64,000 nt of DNA from Mycolicibacterium wolinskyi (GCF_002101965.1 NZ_LQQA01000008.1:62001-126000), one strand, 5' to 3'; shown: positions 1-11,733, counted from the stretch's first letter. Numbers and translations are program-made. Notes: generated by a model from the sequence alone, not told the origin.

Positions 1-1
1 G

Positions 2-253
2 CTGGAGAAGCTGGGCCTGGTCAAGCGCTCACGCGATCCCTCCGACCTGCGCGCGGTGCTCGTCGACGTCACGCCGCGCGGTCTGGTGCAGCATCGTGAG
101 TCGCTCGCTGCCCGCCGCGCCGACCTGGCCGCCCGGTTGGCGAAACTCAGCTCGGAAGATCTCGAAACCCTCGCCAAGGCGCTGGCCCCGCTCGAGCGGC
201 TGGCCGGCCAGGAGGAGGAGAGCGCGGCGTCCTCGGCCAAGGCCGACGAGTAA
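2..253 (+). CDS. MarR-family transcriptional regulator, C-terminal part
   Basis: The reading frame is open from the window edge, so the N-terminus is missing. The visible 83 residues hold the wing of a winged helix: a Lys-Arg-Ser pair followed by RDPSDLRAVLVDVTPRG, the usual 'DxRD.R...V.LT.~G' block of MarR proteins. A long alpha-helical tail follows that would form the dimer interface, ending in an Ala/Glu-rich stretch. It ends 5 bases before the convergent stop of the glucosylglycerate hydrolase gene. By position it corresponds to Rv0042c of M. tuberculosis. The ligand and target are unknown; a role in controlling its neighbours is only a guess. Confidence 0.8.
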   Translation: MEKLGLVKRSRDPSDLRAVLVDVTPRGLVQHRESLAARRADLAARLAKLSSEDLETLAKALAPLERLAGQEEESAASSAKADE

Positions 254-258
254 CCCGC

Positions 259-1599
259 TTAACCGAGCCAGTCCAGCACCGCGGCCGCGGTCCACGACTG
301 CTGCATGCTGCCCAGCGGCTCACCGGTGAATGGTTCGTAATACTCAGCAAACGTACCGTCACTGGCCTGGCGAAGCCCTTCCTGGCGCAGCAGCCGTGCC
401 CGCTCGGCCCAGCCCCGGCGCGCGAAGCACCACGAGAACAGCCACGTCATCACCGGCCACACCGGCCCGCGCCAGTACTCGCGCGCCCGAAAGTCGCGTG
501 ACACCGGCGAAGTCGACGGAATGCACGCGTACTTGAGGTCGGGATGTCCGCAGAAGCGGGGCCCCTCAAGGAGTTTCACCAGCGCGCGCTCCTTGTCGTG
601 CGGAAGCCCCCCGCACAGCAGCGGCGCGAATTGCGCGACGGTCTCGGTGGCCACCCACTTCTTGGCGCGCACATCGTAATCTCTTGCCGCACCGGTACGT
701 TCGTCGCTCGTCTCGACGACTCCGGCGCGGAACCGGTCCGCCCACGCGTACAGATCACGCACATCCGCATGCGGTCGCTTGTAGTCCTCACCGATCTCGG
801 CGAGCACCTGGCAGGCGACCGAGAAGATCGCCGACACGAAGACGTCCTCGACCGCGAAGCTCATCACCTTGGGCAGGAGATCGTCGTCGTAGCGAACAGA
901 CTTCATCTCCTCCAGCAACCACAGGTACCGGTCGTACTCGAGATCGGACGGCCGCTGGGTCGCGTCGGTGACGATCGTGTTGTCCTCGCGCTGATACTCG
1001 GGCACGTTGCCCGGGATCACGTTCGCGTACGCGCTGTCCCAGCGCGGCGAGTTGTCCATGCCGGACTCCCACCCGTGATACAGCGTGATCCGGCCGCGGC
1101 TGTCCTGATCGCGGCATTCGGCCAGCCAGCGATGCCAGCGCACCAGATCGCCCCAGCGCCGGTCCAGGAACGTGGCGGCGACCGCACGCGTGGAGCGGCC
1201 CCGGCTGCGCGCATGGTCGAGGATGCGTTGCACGGCGATCGCGTGCACCGGAGGTTGGGTGATGCCGGACGTGTGCCGGATCCGCGGCGCGTTGGCCGCG
1301 AGCGCCGACGTGGCCCAGCGGGCCGGCCCGGGAAAATACCCGTCGACGCCGTTGGCGAACACGATGTGCGGGATCATCCCATTGCGCCACTGCGCCGACA
1401 GCAGTGTGTCGAGTTCGACGACGGCGCGCTCGACGCTCAGCGGAGCCAGCCCGATCGCCACGAACGCGGCGTCCCAGCTCCACATGTGCGGGTAGAGCAG
1501 CGGCGCGGCAGTGGTCATCACACCCAGGTCGTTACCGCGCAGCAGGTAGGCGGCGCGCGCGGCGAGCTGGGTCGGGGCGAAGCTGGGATCGGGAGGCAT
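259..1599 (-). CDS. ggh: glucosylglycerate hydrolase (GH63)
   Basis: Hydrolyses glucosylglycerate (and probably mannosylglycerate) to glucose and glycerate, used by mycobacteria to recover from nitrogen starvation when this osmolyte is mobilised. The ATG at 1599 gives 446 residues, which is the length I recall for the characterised M. hassiacum enzyme; nine upstream residues in the longer frame were left out. An (alpha/alpha)6-barrel with Asp43 in MWSWDAAF (general acid) and Glu419 in FAEYYEP (general base) is seen at the numbering known for that family. Cytoplasmic, no signal peptide. It is divergent from the SDR gene with 65 bases between them. Identification is confident from near-identity of remembered motifs such as GWESGMDNSPRWD. 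Confidence 0.88.
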   Translation of the reverse strand: MPPDPSFAPTQLAARAAYLLRGNDLGVMTTAAPLLYPHMWSWDAAFVAIGLAPLSVERAVVELDTLLSAQWRNGMIPHIVFANGVDGYFPGPARWATSALAANAPRIRHTSGITQPPVHAIAVQRILDHARSRGRSTRAVAATFLDRRWGDLVRWHRWLAECRDQDSRGRITLYHGWESGMDNSPRWDSAYANVIPGNVPEYQREDNTIVTDATQRPSDLEYDRYLWLLEEMKSVRYDDDLLPKVMSFAVEDVFVSAIFSVACQVLAEIGEDYKRPHADVRDLYAWADRFRAGVVETSDERTGAARDYDVRAKKWVATETVAQFAPLLCGGLPHDKERALVKLLEGPRFCGHPDLKYACIPSTSPVSRDFRAREYWRGPVWPVMTWLFSWCFARRGWAERARLLRQEGLRQASDGTFAEYYEPFTGEPLGSMQQSWTAAAVLDWLG

Positions 1600-1664
1600 C
1601 CGTACCATGATGCGACTCGAGGGCAAGTCGCGCAGGTCGGTGGGGGCTCGGTAACGTCTCGGGG

Positions 1665-2330
1665 GTGCCGACCGCGCTGATCACCGGGGCGGGCGGCGGC
1701 ATCGGTTCGGCCATTGCCGCCGCGCTCGCCCCCACCCATACGCTGCTGCTGGCCGGGCGCCCGTCAGCTCACCTCGACGAACTCGCCGAACGGTTGGGCG
1801 CGCCGACCTGGCCACTCGATCTCACCGATGCGGATTCGATCGAGGCCAGTTCCGAGGTGCTCGCCGAACTCGACGTGCTGGTCCACAACGCGGGTGTGCT
1901 CTACCCGGGCCGCGTCGGTGAATCCAGTGCCGAGGAGTGGCGCGCGTCGTTCGAGGTCAACGTCACCGGGGCCGTCGCGTTGACGCTGGCTCTGCTACCG
2001 GCGCTGCGCGCGGCCCGCGGCCATGTGGTGTTCATCAATTCCGGTGCGGGACGGACGGTTTCGGCAGGCATGGCGTCCTACTCGGCGAGCAAGTTCGCCC
2101 TGCGTGCCTTCGCCGACTCGCTACGCGCCGACGAGCCGTCGCTGCGCGTCACCTCGATCTTCCCCGGCCGCACGGACTCCGAGATGCAGCGTGAACTCGT
2201 CGCGTACGAGGGCAAGGAGTACGACGCAGGGCGCTTCCTGCGGCCGGAGACCGTCGCCGGCCTGGTCGCCAACGCCGTGACCACCCCGCCGGACGGGCAC
2301 GTGCACGAGATCGTGGTCCGCCCCGGCTGA
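1665..2330 (+). CDS. short-chain dehydrogenase/reductase
   Basis: A 221-residue classical SDR with a GTG start at 1665. The Rossmann fold shows the cofactor loop TGAGGGIG near the N-terminus, HNAG in beta-4, a catalytic Ser in INSGAG, and YSASK with catalytic Tyr and Lys. The Arg in the LAGR segment after beta-2 suggests NADP(H) preference. It is short for the family (usually about 250 residues), lacking much of the C-terminal substrate lid. Its stop codon directly abuts the stop of convergent leuS. Substrate cannot be predicted. Confidence 0.85.
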   Translation: MPTALITGAGGGIGSAIAAALAPTHTLLLAGRPSAHLDELAERLGAPTWPLDLTDADSIEASSEVLAELDVLVHNAGVLYPGRVGESSAEEWRASFEVNVTGAVALTLALLPALRAARGHVVFINSGAGRTVSAGMASYSASKFALRAFADSLRADEPSLRVTSIFPGRTDSEMQRELVAYEGKEYDAGRFLRPETVAGLVANAVTTPPDGHVHEIVVRPG

Positions 2331-5192
2331 TCAGACGACGATGTTGACCAGCCGGCCCGGCACGACGATGACCTTCTTCGGCGTCGCACCCGCCACGAAG
2401 GCCTGCACCTTCTCGTCGGCCAGGGCCGCGGCCTCGAGCGCCGCCTTGTCCGCGTCGGCCGCGACGGTGATCTTGCTGCGCACCTTGCCGTTGACCTGAA
2501 CCGGGAACTCGATGGTGTCGTCGACCAGGTATCGCGGGTCGGCCACCGGGAACGGTCCGTGCGCCAGTGACGTGTCATGGCCCAGCCGCTTCCACAGCTC
2601 CTCGGCCAGGTGCGGTGCCAGCGGCGCCACCATCAGCACGAGCGGTTCGATCGCGGCGCGCGCCGAAACACCTTCCTTCGTGAGGTAATTGGTGTACTCG
2701 ATGAGTTTCGCCGCCGCGGTGTTGTTGCGAAGGGCGGCATAGTCTTCGGTGACACCGGCGATCGTACGGTGCAGAATGCGCAGCGTCGGCTCGTCGAGGG
2801 CCTCGTGTGCGGCCACCCGCACGGCGCCGGTGGTCTCATCGACCACCACCCGCCACACGCGCTGCAGGAACCGGTGCGCGCCGATGACATCCTTGGTCGC
2901 CCACGGGCGCGACGCCTCGAGCGGACCCATCGACATCTCGTAGACCCGCAGTGTGTCGGCCCCGTAGTTGTCACAGATCTCGTCGGGCGACACCGAGTTC
3001 TTGAGGCTCTTGCCGATCTTGCCGAACTCCTGGTTGACCTCGATTTCGCCGTCGGGTCCGGGCCAGTAGAACTTCCCTTCACGCTCAACGACTTCCGCGG
3101 CGGGCACGTAGGAGCCGCGCGCGTCGGTGTAGGCGAAGGCCTGGATGTAGCCCTGGTTGACCAGACGCCGATAGGGTTCGCGAGACGACACGTGGCCCAG
3201 GTCGTAGAGCACCTTGTGCCAGAACCGCGAGTACAGCAGGTGCAGCACGGCGTGCTCCACGCCGCCGACATAGAGGTCGACACCGCCCGGATCGTCCGGC
3301 CCGTGCTCGGCCGGGCGCGGGCCCATCCAGTAGGCCTCGTTCTCCTTGGCGCACAGCTCTTCTGAGTTGTGCGGGTCGGTGTAGCGCAGCTCGTACCACG
3401 AGCTGCCCGCCCACTGCGGCATCACGTTGGTGTCGCGCGTGTAGGTCTGCAGACCATCGCCGAGATCAAGCTCGACGTGTAACCATTCGGTCGCCTTGTT
3501 CAGCGGCGGCGACGGCTCGCTGTCGGCGTCGTCGGGATCGAACAGCACCGGGGAGTAGTCCGGCACGTCCGGAAGCTCGACGGGCAGAGCCGATTCCGGC
3601 AGCGGATGAGCACGGCCGTCGGCGTCGTAGACGATCGGGAACGGCTCGCCCCAGTACCGCTGCCGGGCGAACAGCCAGTCGCGCAGCTTGTACTCGATGC
3701 GACGCTGGCCGTGGCCTTCTGCCTCCAGCCGGTCGATCATGGCGGCCTTCGCCGCTTCGACGTCGAGACCGTCCAGATAGCCGGAGTTGACCATCGTCCC
3801 GTCACCGCTGTACGCGGCCTCCGAGATATCGCCGCCCGCAACGACTTCGACGATCGGGAGGCCGAACTGCTTGGCGAAGTCCCAGTCCCGCTGGTCACCG
3901 CCGGGTACCGCCATGATGGCGCCGGTGCCGTAGCCGGCCAGCACGTAGTCGGCGATGAAAACCGGAATCTGTTTGCCGTCAGCGGGATTGGTGGCATAGG
4001 CGCCGAGGAACACGCCCGTCTTGGTCTTGTTCTCCTGGCGCTCCAGGTCCGACTTGGCCGCGATGTCGGCCCGGTATGCCGCGACGGCCTCGCGCGGCGA
4101 CGCCGCCGAATACGTCCAGCGTTCGTCGGTGCCGTCCGGCCACGCATCGGCTACCAGCGCGTCGACCAGATCGTGCTCAGGTGCCAGCACCACATACGTC
4201 GCGCCGAACAACGTGTCCGGGCGCGTGGTGAACACCTCGATGTTGCCTGCGTCGGTCGCGAACAGCACGTTGGCGCCCGTCGAGCGGCCGATCCAGTTGC
4301 GCTGCATGGTCTTGACCTTGTCCGGCCAATCCAGCACATCGAGATCTTCGAGCAGCCGGTCGGAGTAGGCGGTGATCCGCATCATCCACTGCCGCAACCG
4401 CTTTCGGAACACCGGGAAGTTGCCGCGGTCGCTGCGGCCGTCGGACGTGACCTCCTCGTTGGCCAGCACGGTGCCGAGCCCCGGACACCAGTTGACCATC
4501 GAATCCGCGCGGTAGACCAGCCGGTAACCGTCGATCACGTCGGCGCGGCCCGCCGCGTCGAGATCTCGCCAGTTCCTGCCGTCGTCGAGTGTCCTTGTTC
4601 CCGAATCGAATTCGGCGATCAGTTCACTGATGGGGCGGGCCCGGTTCAGATCGCGATCGAACCAGGCGTTGTAGATCTGCAGGAAGATCCACTGCGTCCA
4701 CTTGTAGAAGTCGACGTCGGTGGTGGAGAAGCTGCGCCGCGAATCGTGCCCGAGCCCCAACCGCCCCAGCTGCCTGCGGAAGTTGACGATGTTGGCCTCG
4801 GTGCGCGTGCGCGGATGCGTGCCGGTCTGCACCGCGTACTGCTCGGCGGGCAGACCGAACGCGTCGAAGCCCAGCGCGTGCAGCACGTTGCGGCCCGTCA
4901 TGCGGTAGTAGCGGGCATAGACGTCGGTCGCGATGTAGCCGAGCGGGTGGCCGACGTGCAACCCCTCACCGGACGGGTACGGGAACATGTCCTGCACGAA
5001 CATCTTGTCGGCGGGCACGTCGGAGCCGTCGGCCGGGGCGAGTGAGCCCACCGGGTTGGCAACGTTGAAGGTGCCCAACTCCGCCCAGGTGTGCTGCCAG
5101 TCACGTTCGATCTGCCCGGCCAGCTCCGCGGTGTAGCGGTGCTGCGGGGTGTCCCCCTCGGGCCCTGACTGCGTGGTTGCGGGTTCGGTCAC
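2331..5192 (-). CDS. leuS: leucyl-tRNA synthetase
   Basis: Charges tRNA-Leu with leucine. Class I signature HVGH (residues 79-82, the HIGH box) follows FPYPSGEGL, and KIGKS (725-729) is the KMSKS loop. The CP1 editing domain lies between, with TTRPDTLFG and the anticodon-binding region behind. The length of 953 residues fits the large mycobacterial LeuS. Start chosen as GTG at 5192; TTG at 5198 would add two residues. A TATACC box lies 10 bases upstream of the GTG (5207-5202 on this strand) with no Shine-Dalgarno sequence, so the message may be leaderless or nearly so. It is convergent with the SDR gene. Homologue of Rv0041. Confidence 0.97.
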   Translation of the reverse strand: MTEPATTQSGPEGDTPQHRYTAELAGQIERDWQHTWAELGTFNVANPVGSLAPADGSDVPADKMFVQDMFPYPSGEGLHVGHPLGYIATDVYARYYRMTGRNVLHALGFDAFGLPAEQYAVQTGTHPRTRTEANIVNFRRQLGRLGLGHDSRRSFSTTDVDFYKWTQWIFLQIYNAWFDRDLNRARPISELIAEFDSGTRTLDDGRNWRDLDAAGRADVIDGYRLVYRADSMVNWCPGLGTVLANEEVTSDGRSDRGNFPVFRKRLRQWMMRITAYSDRLLEDLDVLDWPDKVKTMQRNWIGRSTGANVLFATDAGNIEVFTTRPDTLFGATYVVLAPEHDLVDALVADAWPDGTDERWTYSAASPREAVAAYRADIAAKSDLERQENKTKTGVFLGAYATNPADGKQIPVFIADYVLAGYGTGAIMAVPGGDQRDWDFAKQFGLPIVEVVAGGDISEAAYSGDGTMVNSGYLDGLDVEAAKAAMIDRLEAEGHGQRRIEYKLRDWLFARQRYWGEPFPIVYDADGRAHPLPESALPVELPDVPDYSPVLFDPDDADSEPSPPLNKATEWLHVELDLGDGLQTYTRDTNVMPQWAGSSWYELRYTDPHNSEELCAKENEAYWMGPRPAEHGPDDPGGVDLYVGGVEHAVLHLLYSRFWHKVLYDLGHVSSREPYRRLVNQGYIQAFAYTDARGSYVPAAEVVEREGKFYWPGPDGEIEVNQEFGKIGKSLKNSVSPDEICDNYGADTLRVYEMSMGPLEASRPWATKDVIGAHRFLQRVWRVVVDETTGAVRVAAHEALDEPTLRILHRTIAGVTEDYAALRNNTAAAKLIEYTNYLTKEGVSARAAIEPLVLMVAPLAPHLAEELWKRLGHDTSLAHGPFPVADPRYLVDDTIEFPVQVNGKVRSKITVAADADKAALEAAALADEKVQAFVAGATPKKVIVVPGRLVNIVV

Positions 5193-5410
5193 GCCCAACA
5201 GGGTATAAGGCCACGATTCGGACGGTTTAGCCAGCTCACCACGCTTCTGCCCGGCCGAACGGCACGGCTTGGTATCGGTTGCGTCGCAACCATGTCAGGG
5301 CTTGATTCCAGGTCGGTTGCGCATCTGGTGACCGGGTCGGTGGCGTGGATACAGTCGGCGCCTGACGAGGGGCAGCAAATCGCCCCGGACCGTTGGGGAA
5401 GGACCGAACA

Positions 5411-6298
5411 ATGATCGAGAGTGCCCGCCGCTGGCGGGTTCTGGCAGCAGGAGCGGCCGTCGGCCTGGCAGGGGTCGTCGGCCTCGCGGGGAACACCGCG
5501 TCAGCCGAACCCTTGTTTCCTCTTCCGCCCGGCCCCGCTGCGCCGAGCCCGGCGACGGTGACCCAGACCGTGACCGTGGCCCCGGCTGCCGCACCGGTCG
5601 CACCGGCCGCCGCGGGCGCACTCCCCGGCGCGCCCGCACCGGTCGCGGTGCCCGTCGCGGCACCGCAGACCATCACGCCGGCCTCCTCTGGCACTCTCGC
5701 CGAGTTCTTCAAGGCCAAGGGCGTCAAGATGGAGCCACAGGTCAGCCACGATTTCAAGGCGCTCAACATCGTGCTGCCGCTGCCCGCGGGCTGGACGAAG
5801 GTGCCCGACCCGAACGTGCCCGATGCCTTCGCGGTCATCGCCGACCGCACGAGCACCGATCTCTACACGCCCAATGCGCAGGTGGTCGTCTACAAGCTGA
5901 TCGGCACCTTCGACCCGAAGGAAGCCATCAGCCACGGATACGTCGACAGCCAGCAGCAGCTGGGTTGGCGGACCACCGACATGTCGCTCGCCGATTTCAA
6001 CGGTTTCCCGTCCGCGTTCATAGAAGGTAGCTACAACTCCGGCAGCCAGATGCTCAACACGTCGCGCAGGCACGTCATCGCGACGTCCGGGCCCGATCGG
6101 TATCTGGTGTCGCTATCGGTCAACTACTCGGCCGCCAACCAGGGCGTATCGGCTTCGGCGGAGGCGGCAGACGCCATCGTGTCCGGGTTCCGGGTGGGCG
6201 CACCCGCACCGGCCGCACCGCCACCGCCCGCCCCTGCTGCACCGCCCGCCGCCCCCGGGCTGCCGGGTTTGCCGCAGCTCCTGGGCGCGCCGAGCTAG
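5411..6298 (+). CDS. secreted proline-rich antigen, MTC28/LpqN family
   Basis: A 295-residue exported protein. ATG at 5411 is preceded by GGGGAAGGA at good spacing. Residues 1-32 form a Sec signal peptide with likely cleavage after ASA; there is no lipobox Cys, so it should be released. A Pro/Ala-rich linker (about 33-100) leads into the LpqN/LpqT fold (about 105-265; [28 protein letters not shown]), and the tail is again Pro/Ala-rich. This matches the 28-kDa antigen MTC28 (Rv0040c), also next to leuS. LpqN proteins bind mycolic-acid-export partners in M. tuberculosis; that function here is inference. A strong hairpin follows the stop. Confidence 0.85.
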   Translation: MIESARRWRVLAAGAAVGLAGVVGLAGNTASAEPLFPLPPGPAAPSPATVTQTVTVAPAAAPVAPAAAGALPGAPAPVAVPVAAPQTITPASSGTLAEFFKAKGVKMEPQVSHDFKALNIVLPLPAGWTKVPDPNVPDAFAVIADRTSTDLYTPNAQVVVYKLIGTFDPKEAISHGYVDSQQQLGWRTTDMSLADFNGFPSAFIEGSYNSGSQMLNTSRRHVIATSGPDRYLVSLSVNYSAANQGVSASAEAADAIVSGFRVGAPAPAAPPPPAPAAPPAAPGLPGLPQLLGAPS

Positions 6299-6305
6299 GC
6301 CCGTC

Positions 6306-6332
6306 GGCCGGGCCGTCGGTTGCGGCCCGGCC
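6306..6332 (+). terminator. hairpin after the MTC28-like gene
   Basis: A perfect 10-bp stem, GGCCGGGCCG pairing with CGGCCCGGCC, closes a 7-base loop eight bases after the stop codon. There is no U-tract, which is common for mycobacterial terminators, so termination is inferred from position and stability. Confidence 0.55.
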
Positions 6333-6368
6333 CCGCGGAATCGGCGCGCGCCTCGTATTGTGTGGCGC

Positions 6369-6719
6369 ATGCTGATCGCCGCGCTGCTGTGTCTGAGCGC
6401 CGCCGTCGTCGTCGGCGTCCTGGGGCTGTGGTTGTTGTCCAGGCCGCGCACCGGGGACCCCGTGCGCAACGTGTTGCGGGCGGTGGCCCCCACTCAACTC
6501 GCCGCCGCGGTGATGCTCGCGGCGGGTGGCGCGGCCGCCCTGGCCGCGGCCCCGAGAACCGGCCTGATGGTCGTCGTGGTGTGCATCATCGGCGCGATCG
6601 CGACCGTGGCCGCCGGGTGCTGGCAGAGCGCAAAAGCCGTCGCGCGCAGCGAGGCGAGCGCGGGCTCCGGAGCGGGCTGTGTCGGCTCGTGCGCGAGCTG
6701 CACACTGTCGTGCAAATAG
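6369..6719 (+). CDS. small membrane protein with Cys-rich tail (Rv0039c-like)
   Basis: 116 residues from ATG 6369 (GTG at 6360 is an alternative). Three hydrophobic segments are visible at about 1-25, 43-62 and 66-86, separated by short positively charged loops. The last 15 residues carry four cysteines in a C-x3-C-x2-C-x3-C arrangement close to the C-terminus, suggesting metal binding or disulfides; this is seen, its meaning is not known. Length and position between the MTC28 and YqgE genes match Rv0039c (115 residues), a conserved transmembrane protein of unknown function. It converges on the yqgE-type gene with 14 bases between stops. Confidence 0.75.
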   Translation: MLIAALLCLSAAVVVGVLGLWLLSRPRTGDPVRNVLRAVAPTQLAAAVMLAAGGAAALAAAPRTGLMVVVVCIIGAIATVAAGCWQSAKAVARSEASAGSGAGCVGSCASCTLSCK

Positions 6720-6733
6720 GGCCGCGCAGATAG

Positions 6734-7339
6734 TCAGTTTCGGCTGACGTCGATCGGGTGCGTCGCGAGCAGCGACGTCGGCAACGGCTGGCGCCGCAGC
6801 ACGCGGCCCCACAGGTCCACCCGCGGCTCGATCAACACGTCGGACGGCAACGCCGACAACACGATCCAGTCGTCGCGCTCGATCTCACCGTCGAGCTGAC
6901 CGATGGTCCAGCCCGAGTAGCCGGCGAAGATCCGCACGCCCTCGAGCATCGGCGCCAGATTGTCGGGCTCGGCGTCGAGGTCCACCATCACGATCCGGCC
7001 CTGGACATGCCGCAGCCCGGGCACGCCGTCGGCCTGCATGCCGACCCGCAACGTCGCCAGGCACAGCGCCGAATCCCGCTTGACCGGGCCGCCGATGAAC
7101 ATCGTCTTGGGTTTGGTGGTGAGCTTGGCCCACTGCGGCAGCACGTTGTAGACCGCGGTTTCCGAGGGCCGGTTGAGGATCACTCCGAGCGTGCCACCGG
7201 CGTTGTGCTCGACGATGTAGATGACGGTGCGGCGGAACGTCGGCTCGAGCAGATCGGTGTTGGCGAGCAGGAGGGTTCCCGGTCGGACGCGGTGCGCCGC
7301 AGGAGCGATGAAATCCTCCGGGTCCTCTGACTGCGCCAC
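6734..7339 (-). CDS. YqgE/AlgH family protein (Rv0038-like)
   Basis: 201 residues from GTG 7339, chosen because the family begins right before the EDPED...[10 protein letters not shown] segment and the upstream residues look non-coding. Family landmarks are [19 protein letters not shown] at the N-terminus, [18 protein letters not shown] and the [15 protein letters not shown] block near the C-terminus. DUF179 (YqgE/AlgH) proteins are widespread cytosolic proteins of unclear biochemical role. Adjacent genes match the M. tuberculosis order. Confidence 0.88.
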   Translation of the reverse strand: MAQSEDPEDFIAPAAHRVRPGTLLLANTDLLEPTFRRTVIYIVEHNAGGTLGVILNRPSETAVYNVLPQWAKLTTKPKTMFIGGPVKRDSALCLATLRVGMQADGVPGLRHVQGRIVMVDLDAEPDNLAPMLEGVRIFAGYSGWTIGQLDGEIERDDWIVLSALPSDVLIEPRVDLWGRVLRRQPLPTSLLATHPIDVSRN

Positions 7340-7503
7340 TCGTACATCATGGCACCAGCGCCGCCGCGACGTGGCTAACAATCGCAGGCGTGGCCGGAAT
7401 TCTGCGGCCAATCTCGCTCCTCGCGTGTCCGGCGAACTTTGTACTGTGGAGCGGGTTGCCGATTGCCTACCGAATGCTCTGTGCAAACCCTCCCGAACAG
7501 GAC

Positions 7504-8817
7504 GTGATTTCCGTGGTCGACGCTCGCGCGCCCATCGCCCTCTGGCGGTCGCTGCGGGGTATGACGGAGTTCCGGCGGCTGCTGGAACTGCGTGCGGTCA
7601 GCCAGTTCGGTGACGGCCTGTTCCAGGCCGCGCTGGCCGGCGCCATCCTGTTCAACCCGGAGCGCGAGGCCGAGCCGTGGGCGATCGCCGCGGCGTTCGC
7701 GGTGCTGTTCCTTCCGTACTCGTTGTTGGGACCTTTTGCCGGTGCGCTGCTGGACCGCTGGGACCGGCGGCTGGTGATGATCGGCGCCAACCTGGGCCGG
7801 CTGCTGCTGGTTCTGCTGGTCGGGGTGCTGTTGGCGTTCGGGGTGAGCGACGTGCCGATCCTGTGTGGCGCGCTGATCGTCAACGGATTCACCCGGTTCG
7901 TGTCCTCGGGTCTGTCGGCGGCGTTGCCCGACGTCGTGCCGCCGGGGCAGGTGGTGACGATGAACGCGGTCGCGAGCGCGACCGGTGCCCTCGCGGCGTT
8001 CCTCGGAGCCAACTTCATGTTGTTGCCACGGTGGGTGTTCGGGGCGGGTGACGCCGGTGCGTCGGTGATCATCTTCATCGTCCTGGTGCCCGTCGCCCTG
8101 GCGTTGTGGTTGTCGGTGCGGTTCGGGCCGCACGTGCTCGGCCCGCACGAGAGCAAACGCGCGATCCACGGCTCGGCCGCCTACGCCGTGGCCACCGGCT
8201 GGCTACACGGCGCCCGCACCGTGCTCGCGGTGCGCACGGTCGCCGGAACCCTGGCCGGGCTCGCCGCCCATCGCATGGCGTTCGGCATCAACACGCTGCT
8301 GGTGCTCGTGATCGTCCGCCACGCCGACACCCCGGCCGAGGTGGCCGGGTTGGGTCTCGGCACCGCCGTGGTGTTCGTCGCGGCCACCGGCACCGGATCG
8401 TTTCTCGCGACGCTGGCCGCGCCCGCGGTCATCGCCCGGCTGGGCCGGTACGCAACGGCCAACTGGGCGTTGGCATTTGCCGCGGTGGTCCAGATGGTCG
8501 CGATCGGCTTGGACCTGCCGGTGATGCTGGTGTGCGGGTTCCTGCTCGGTGCGGCCGGGCAGCTGGTGAAGCTGTGCGCCGATTCGGCAATGCAACTCGA
8601 TGTCGACGACGCGCTGCGCGGCCACGTGTTCACCGTGCAGGACGCGCTGTTCTGGATGTCGTTCATCGCCGCGATCGCCGGGTCGGCGGTGTTCATCCCG
8701 TCCGACGGCCAGACGCCCGGTCTGGTGGCGACGGGGTCGGTGATCTACCTGGCGGGCCTCGTCGTGCATGCGATGGTGGCCTCGCCGCGGCGGATCCAGC
8801 CCCCCCGTCTAAGGTGA
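7504..8817 (+). CDS. major facilitator superfamily transporter (Rv0037c-like)
   Basis: About 437 residues with roughly 10-12 hydrophobic helices. The loop between helices 2 and 3 carries LLDRWDRR, the MFS motif A region (GxLaDrxdRR), and the N-terminal helix has the [10 protein letters not shown] motif seen in MFS_3-type exporters. Start is uncertain: ATG 7474, GTG 7504 and GTG 7513 are all in frame; an AGGAC at about 7498 favours the last two. Substrate unknown. The stop is 5 bases before the next ATG, so the two are probably co-transcribed. Confidence 0.85.
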   Translation: MISVVDARAPIALWRSLRGMTEFRRLLELRAVSQFGDGLFQAALAGAILFNPEREAEPWAIAAAFAVLFLPYSLLGPFAGALLDRWDRRLVMIGANLGRLLLVLLVGVLLAFGVSDVPILCGALIVNGFTRFVSSGLSAALPDVVPPGQVVTMNAVASATGALAAFLGANFMLLPRWVFGAGDAGASVIIFIVLVPVALALWLSVRFGPHVLGPHESKRAIHGSAAYAVATGWLHGARTVLAVRTVAGTLAGLAAHRMAFGINTLLVLVIVRHADTPAEVAGLGLGTAVVFVAATGTGSFLATLAAPAVIARLGRYATANWALAFAAVVQMVAIGLDLPVMLVCGFLLGAAGQLVKLCADSAMQLDVDDALRGHVFTVQDALFWMSFIAAIAGSAVFIPSDGQTPGLVATGSVIYLAGLVVHAMVASPRRIQPPRLR

Positions 8818-8822
8818 CCGGC

Positions 8823-9599
8823 ATGTCGACTGCCGAGGCCATCGTGGCCGATCTGCAGGCCGAGAGCGACGAGCTGGACACGCTTGTGGCCGATCTGCCC
8901 GATGCCGGCTGGGCCACCGCGACCCCGGCGCCCGGCTGGACCATCGCACATCAGATCGCGCATCTGCTGTGGACCGACCGGGTGTCTTTGATCGCGATCA
9001 CCGACGAGCCGGGCTTCAACGACCTGCTCGCGGAGGCGATGAAGAATCCGACGGGCTTCGTCGACGCGGGTGCCGAGGACCTCGCACTCACGCCGCCGGG
9101 CCGGTTGCTGGCCGACTGGCGCGAGACCCGCAGGCGGCTGCATGACGAACTGCTGGGTGTCGCGGACGGCCGTAAGCTGCCGTGGTTCGGTCCTCCGATG
9201 AGCGCGGCGTCGATGGCGACGGCCCGGATGATGGAGACCTGGGCGCACGGGCTCGATGTCGCCGACGCGCTCGGTGTCCGCAGGCCCGCCACCGCGCGGC
9301 TGCGCTCGATCGCCCACATCGGGGTTCGCACACGGGATTTCGCGTTCACCGTCAACGGACTGACGCCGCCTGCCGAGCCGTTCCGCGTCGAGCTGCGCGC
9401 GCCCGACGGCTCGATGTGGGCGTGGGGTCCAGAAGATGCCGCACAGCGGGTGACGGGTGCGGCCGAGGACTTCTGCATGCTGGTCACGCAGCGCCGGGCG
9501 CCGTCGGAGTTGGACGTGACCGCTGACGGCGCCGACGCCGCGAAGTGGCTGACGATCGCGCAGGCGTTCGCGGGCCCGCCGGGAGCCGGCCGCGGCTGA
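8823..9599 (+). CDS. DinB/mycothiol-type metal-binding protein (TIGR03084-like)
   Basis: 258 residues from ATG 8823, close in length to Rv0036c. The N-terminal half is a four-helix DinB-like bundle of the maleylpyruvate isomerase N-terminal type, with histidines in [14 protein letters not shown] and in [14 protein letters not shown] that normally coordinate a divalent metal. The C-terminal part is an alpha/beta domain ending in a helix with [12 protein letters not shown]. Relatives use mycothiol as cofactor for isomerisation or S-transfer; the exact reaction here is unknown. Likely in an operon with the upstream transporter. Confidence 0.8.
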   Translation: MSTAEAIVADLQAESDELDTLVADLPDAGWATATPAPGWTIAHQIAHLLWTDRVSLIAITDEPGFNDLLAEAMKNPTGFVDAGAEDLALTPPGRLLADWRETRRRLHDELLGVADGRKLPWFGPPMSAASMATARMMETWAHGLDVADALGVRRPATARLRSIAHIGVRTRDFAFTVNGLTPPAEPFRVELRAPDGSMWAWGPEDAAQRVTGAAEDFCMLVTQRRAPSELDVTADGADAAKWLTIAQAFAGPPGAGRG

Positions 9600-9619
9600 G
9601 TGCCCGCTCGTGACGGCGT

Positions 9620-9675
9620 GAGCGACACCTTTTGTACGGAACTGTGCGGCGTGTCGCGTACAAACACGGTCGCTC
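9620..9675. repeat. imperfect intergenic palindrome
   Basis: Two 19-base arms (9620-9638 and 9657-9675) pair at both ends, GAGCGAC...TTTGTACG with CGTACAAA...GTCGCTC, with about four central mismatches and an 18-base spacer. It sits alone in the short gap between convergent genes. Similar elements built on TGTACG and GTCGCTC occur as dispersed palindromic repeats in fast-growing mycobacteria as far as I remember; it could also act as a bidirectional terminator. Confidence 0.5.
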
Positions 9676-9693
9676 GCGGGGTGGGGTGACGCG

Positions 9694-10185
9694 TTAGGAC
9701 ACCGAGTCTGCGCGGCCGTCGCCGTCGGTGTCGGCGAGCTTGAGGTCCCACCGGCCATCGCCGTCGGTGTCGACGTGCGCGAACTCACCGGCCAGCACGC
9801 GATCGGCGAGCCCGTCGCCGTCGGTATCGAGCAGGCGGTCGTCGGTCGCGCCGTCGCGGTCGAAATCGACCGTGGGCCCGCCGGTCTGTTCGACCCCGTC
9901 CAGGCCGAACCACCGCACCTGCCCGGACCGGTCGACGCTCACCGCCCAGACGCCCGACCCGTCGTCGGTGAAATAGCTTTCGGCCGTGCCGTCGTCGTCG
10001 ATGTCGCGCACCGCGTGCTCGACCAGCCCGTCGCCGTCGAGATCGGCCATCACGTCGTCGACGCGGCCGTCACCGTCGAGATCCAGGCCGATCCCGTCGA
10101 ACACGCCGTCGCCGTCGAGATCGACATCGGGCTCGCGCGTCCACATGGTCGCCGAGCCGTCGGGGTCACCCAGGCAGTACTCCAT
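9694..10185 (-). CDS. protein of tandem DxDGDG calcium-binding-like repeats (Rv3906c-like)
   Basis: 163 residues from ATG 10185. Almost the whole chain is made of about nine repeats of the form D-x-D-G-D-G-x-x-D, as in thrombospondin type 3, dockerin and EF-hand loops, broken by a central segment DGSGVWAVSVDRSGQVRWFG. No signal peptide or membrane segment is visible, so it would be cytosolic unless exported by another route. It lies 18 bases downstream of pcnA on the same strand, exactly as Rv3906c follows Rv3907c, and is probably co-transcribed. Function is unknown; calcium binding is inference from the motif. Confidence 0.8.
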   Translation of the reverse strand: MEYCLGDPDGSATMWTREPDVDLDGDGVFDGIGLDLDGDGRVDDVMADLDGDGLVEHAVRDIDDDGTAESYFTDDGSGVWAVSVDRSGQVRWFGLDGVEQTGGPTVDFDRDGATDDRLLDTDGDGLADRVLAGEFAHVDTDGDGRWDLKLADTDGDGRADSVS

Positions 10186-10203
10186 GTCTGATCAGACGCA
10201 CGA

Positions 10204-11649
<1,446 letters not shown>

Positions 11650-11720
11650 GTTCGATGAGCCTAATGCGCGCGGTGCGCTCGCTACCGGCGAGTGTGGCAG
11701 GAGCCGACCGTCGTGGCAGC

Positions 11721-11726
11721 TACTAT
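11721..11726 (+). promoter_or_regulatory. -10 element for a leaderless mutT4 transcript
   Basis: TACTAT lies 7 bases before the GTG at 11734 and no ribosome-binding site precedes that GTG. This spacing puts the transcription start on the start codon itself, the arrangement of leaderless mycobacterial mRNAs. Confidence 0.5.
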
Positions 11727-11733
11727 CGCTTGG

